Positions 62,210 to 64,000 of a DNA stretch of 64,000 nt are shown piece by piece. Source of the stretch: Rhodospirillaceae bacterium. Its GTDB lineage: Bacteria; Pseudomonadota; Alphaproteobacteria; UBA8366. The notes under the pieces are model-generated. The model saw only the letters and a list, made by a program, of their open reading frames with translations, ran no database searches and was not told the DNA's origin. A program made the translations under genes and the position numbers. The stretch is taken from assembly GCA_002722095.1 (NCBI GenBank), contig PBKG01000002.1, positions 203,575-267,574 of the forward strand, read 5' to 3'. How positions within the stretch are numbered: the first letter of the stretch is position 1; every line of letters starts with the position of its first letter.

Positions 62210-63316
62210 CTAAACGAATACGAACTCGGCGTTACTCTCGCGGCAAACCTCTTCGATAGCATTGCGGAGACCGGCGGGGACGGGGATACCCGTCGTCTTG
62301 CGTTCCGCGCGCATGATTTCTTCCGGCTCGCCGGCAACCATCACCGGTTGGTCCGGATCGACCGGTGTCGAGGCGTGGAGGTCGTCGATGATCTGATCGA
62401 CCGTGTCTTCGAATGAGCGTTCCGGATTGAAGATTTTCGGATCGATGGCGAGGAAGAAATGGCCCACATCCATCGTGCCCGGCGTTTTGGTCGAGGCGTC
62501 GGGGTCGCCGGTTTGCAGGCGCGCGCCGGAAAAGGCGATGGACAGGATTTCCACCATGGCCGCGAGCCCGTAGCCTTTGTGGCTCCCAAGCTCCCGGGTG
62601 CCGCCGAGCGGGGTCTGGGTACCCCCCTGTTCCTCGATGATGACGGACGCATCCGTGGTCGGGTTGCCGTCCGCATCATTGGCCCAGCCGATAGGCAGCG
62701 GCAGGTTTTCGTTATATTTGTTGCGTACCTTGCCGCCGGCCACCGTCGTCGTCGCCATGTCGAGGCTGAACGGCTTGTTGCGCTTGGTCGGCGCGGCAAA
62801 GGCGATGGGATTGGTCGAGAAAACCGGGTCTTTGCCGAAAGTAGGCGCGACTTTGCGCATTACTGCAGACGTCGTGGCCATACCGACCAAGCCTTCGGCG
62901 GCCATCATGCGTGTATAGAACCCGGTGGCGCCGAAATGAGCCGAATTGCGTACCACGACCGTTGCCATGCCCGCCGTTTTCGCTTTCTCAATGGCGATTT
63001 CGGTCGAGCGAACGCTCGGCACGTATCCCAAGCCGCCGCCACCATCGACGAGGGCGGAGACCGGCGTTTCGTTGACGACTGTGACCGGGCCATCAAGCGT
63101 GATCAGTCTGTCTCGTTGACGGCGGAAATAAGGTGGCAGCATCGAGATGCCGTGGGTGTCGATCCCGCAGGCATCCGCATCGGCCATGACCCGCGCGGTG
63201 GTCGCAATATAGTCGTCGGGCATACCCCACGCTTTCATCAATACCGAAATTTGTTCGCGCAGTTTTTCTTCGGTGAAATATTTGACTTCGCCTTCGCCAC
63301 CCAATTCGGCCATCAC
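62210..63316 (-). CDS. Ldh_2 family NAD(P)-dependent 2-hydroxyacid dehydrogenase, copy 1
   Basis: 368 residues of the malate/lactate/sulfolactate/ureidoglycolate dehydrogenase family, which has its own NAD-binding fold, not Rossmann. Landmarks: DADACGIDTHGISMLPPYFR (catalytic His region, about 48-66), [74 protein letters not shown]. It oxidises a 2-hydroxy acid to a 2-keto acid or the reverse; the exact acid is not visible. It lies 15 bases ahead of the lyases, same strand. Confidence 0.9.
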   Translation of the reverse strand: MMAELGGEGEVKYFTEEKLREQISVLMKAWGMPDDYIATTARVMADADACGIDTHGISMLPPYFRRQRDRLITLDGPVTVVNETPVSALVDGGGGLGYVPSVRSTEIAIEKAKTAGMATVVVRNSAHFGATGFYTRMMAAEGLVGMATTSAVMRKVAPTFGKDPVFSTNPIAFAAPTKRNKPFSLDMATTTVAGGKVRNKYNENLPLPIGWANDADGNPTTDASVIIEEQGGTQTPLGGTRELGSHKGYGLAAMVEILSIAFSGARLQTGDPDASTKTPGTMDVGHFFLAIDPKIFNPERSFEDTVDQIIDDLHASTPVDPDQPVMVAGEPEEIMRAERKTTGIPVPAGLRNAIEEVCRESNAEFVFV

Positions 63317-63325
63317 AAATCTCCT

Positions 63326-64000
63326 TTAGTCCAGATAGAACTCGGCGCCGGTGTCGGCGGCGAGAGTCTTGAGTTTCTCGCGCAGGCCCGGCGGGATCGG
63401 GATACCGGTCTTGGCGCGTTCCTCTTCGATCATATCTTCAGGCTCGCCGGCAACCATCACCGGCTGATCGGAATCAATCCGTTCGGTACCGTGCAATTCG
63501 TCGATGAGCCGATCGGTGGTTTCTTCGAACTTACCTGCATCGCGAAATGCGGTCGGATCGATAGCAATGAAGAAGTGCCCGATTTCCATCGAGCCCGGTG
63601 TCCGTTTGCCATGATTGGGAGACATGACGAGGCTGGAGCCGGTCAGGCAGGCGCCGAGTATCTCCACCATGGCGCCGAGGCCGTAGCCTTTGTGGCTGCC
63701 GAGTTCGCGGGTGCCGCCGAGCGAGGTCATGTTGGCGCCTTCGAAGTATTGTCCCGCGTCGGTCATCGGTTGGCCCTCGTCATCGACGGCCCAGCCGACC
63801 GGAAGCGGCAGTCCTTCGACTGCCTTGTTGCGGATTTTGCCGCTCGCCACCGTCGACGTCGCCATGTCGAGATTGAAAGGCTTGTTGCGATTGGCCGGTG
63901 CGGTAAAAGCGATGGGGTTGGTGCCAAGTCGGCCTTCGGCAGCCAATGCCGGCACCACGCGAGGGGCGGACGTACTGGTAAAGGCAAAGCCTACCAGTCC
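63326..64000 (-). CDS. Ldh_2 family dehydrogenase, copy 2 (partial, N-terminus outside window)
   Basis: The frame is open to the window edge; 224 codons are visible, beginning [20 protein letters not shown], which lines up with GLVGMATTSAVMRKVAPTFG of copy 1 (about residue 145), so about 140 residues are missing. Shared motifs: [53 protein letters not shown]. Nine bases separate it from copy 1. Unlike copy 1 it has [14 protein letters not shown] and [20 protein letters not shown] in the substrate-facing loop, so specificity may differ. Confidence 0.88.
   Translation of the reverse strand, partial: GLVGFAFTSTSAPRVVPALAAEGRLGTNPIAFTAPANRNKPFNLDMATSTVASGKIRNKAVEGLPLPVGWAVDDEGQPMTDAGQYFEGANMTSLGGTRELGSHKGYGLGAMVEILGACLTGSSLVMSPNHGKRTPGSMEIGHFFIAIDPTAFRDAGKFEETTDRLIDELHGTERIDSDQPVMVAGEPEDMIEEERAKTGIPIPPGLREKLKTLAADTGAEFYLD

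Noticed and set aside
1..64000. CRISPR arrays, insertion sequences, toxin-antitoxin pairs, prophage
   Set aside because: No regularly spaced direct repeats, transposase or integrase motifs (DDE, Tyr or Ser recombinase) and no phage structural genes were seen on either strand.

Overview
The window is chromosomal DNA of an alphaproteobacterium, mid-50s percent GC by eye. The evidence is a class II (B12-dependent) ribonucleotide reductase next to an NDUFA12-type complex I gene; an alphaproteobacterial block of mlaD, DUF2155, aat, accC, accB, aroQ, DsbA-like and M48 genes; the order rne < > amiC-mrcA ... prfB; and a Fur whose sensor segment reads HHDHLVNLEDG without the CxxC of gamma-proteobacterial Fur. 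The order cannot be fixed from the sequence; a free-living marine or soil lineage is likely. No phage, transposase, integrase or CRISPR array was seen.

Layout. 1-4.4 kb: nrdJ on the minus strand, a terminator after it and two NrdR-like boxes 31 bp apart before it. 4.4-6.7 kb: NDUFA12, three mlaD paralogues in tandem and DUF2155. 6.7-10.3 kb (minus): aroQ-accB-accC-aat and a cytosolic ModA-like binding protein. 10.6-13.2 kb: an S9 peptidase and maiA set into this block. 13.2-18.1 kb: DsbA-like and M48 genes (minus), then a gamma-glutamyltransferase homologue and an aminotransferase (plus). 18.1-28.3 kb: RNase E facing away from amiC-mrcA, a large MBL/cNMP-domain protein, and prfB with an intact +1 programmed frameshift. 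28.3-40 kb: Acg-type nitroreductase, DUF455, glnE, an AsmA-like giant, tyrS, anmK and a hydrolase. 40.2-43.7 kb: cysE-iscR and two cysteine desulfurases, where the expected sufBCD does not follow. 44-48 kb: an AMIN plus beta-barrel outer-membrane protein, tenA, mnmA, a PLDc_N small gene broken by an amber codon, and tRNA-Met(CAT).

48.3-59.4 kb is the most distinctive part: an iron-responsive island. It holds at least six Fur-box-like palindromes built on TTGCAAATGATAATCATTCG. Around them lie two divergent paralogous small proteins of unknown function, bfd and bacterioferritin (divergent, sharing an operator), fur itself, a highly expressed-looking secreted DUF4856 protein with an EF-hand-like calcium loop, a single reading frame that joins a sterol-desaturase-type di-iron hydroxylase to a ferric-iron binding protein, the matching FbpB-type permease (no ATPase gene nearby), and a ferredoxin-NADP reductase. 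I infer an iron import, storage and release module: the transporter brings in Fe3+, bacterioferritin stores it, and Bfd with Fpr could supply electrons for release.

59.4-64 kb (minus): two tandem aspartase/fumarase-superfamily lyases behind two tandem Ldh_2 dehydrogenases, a probable catabolic operon of unknown substrate that continues past the window edge.

All statements come from reading the sequence; no search or alignment program was run. Residue positions are approximate.
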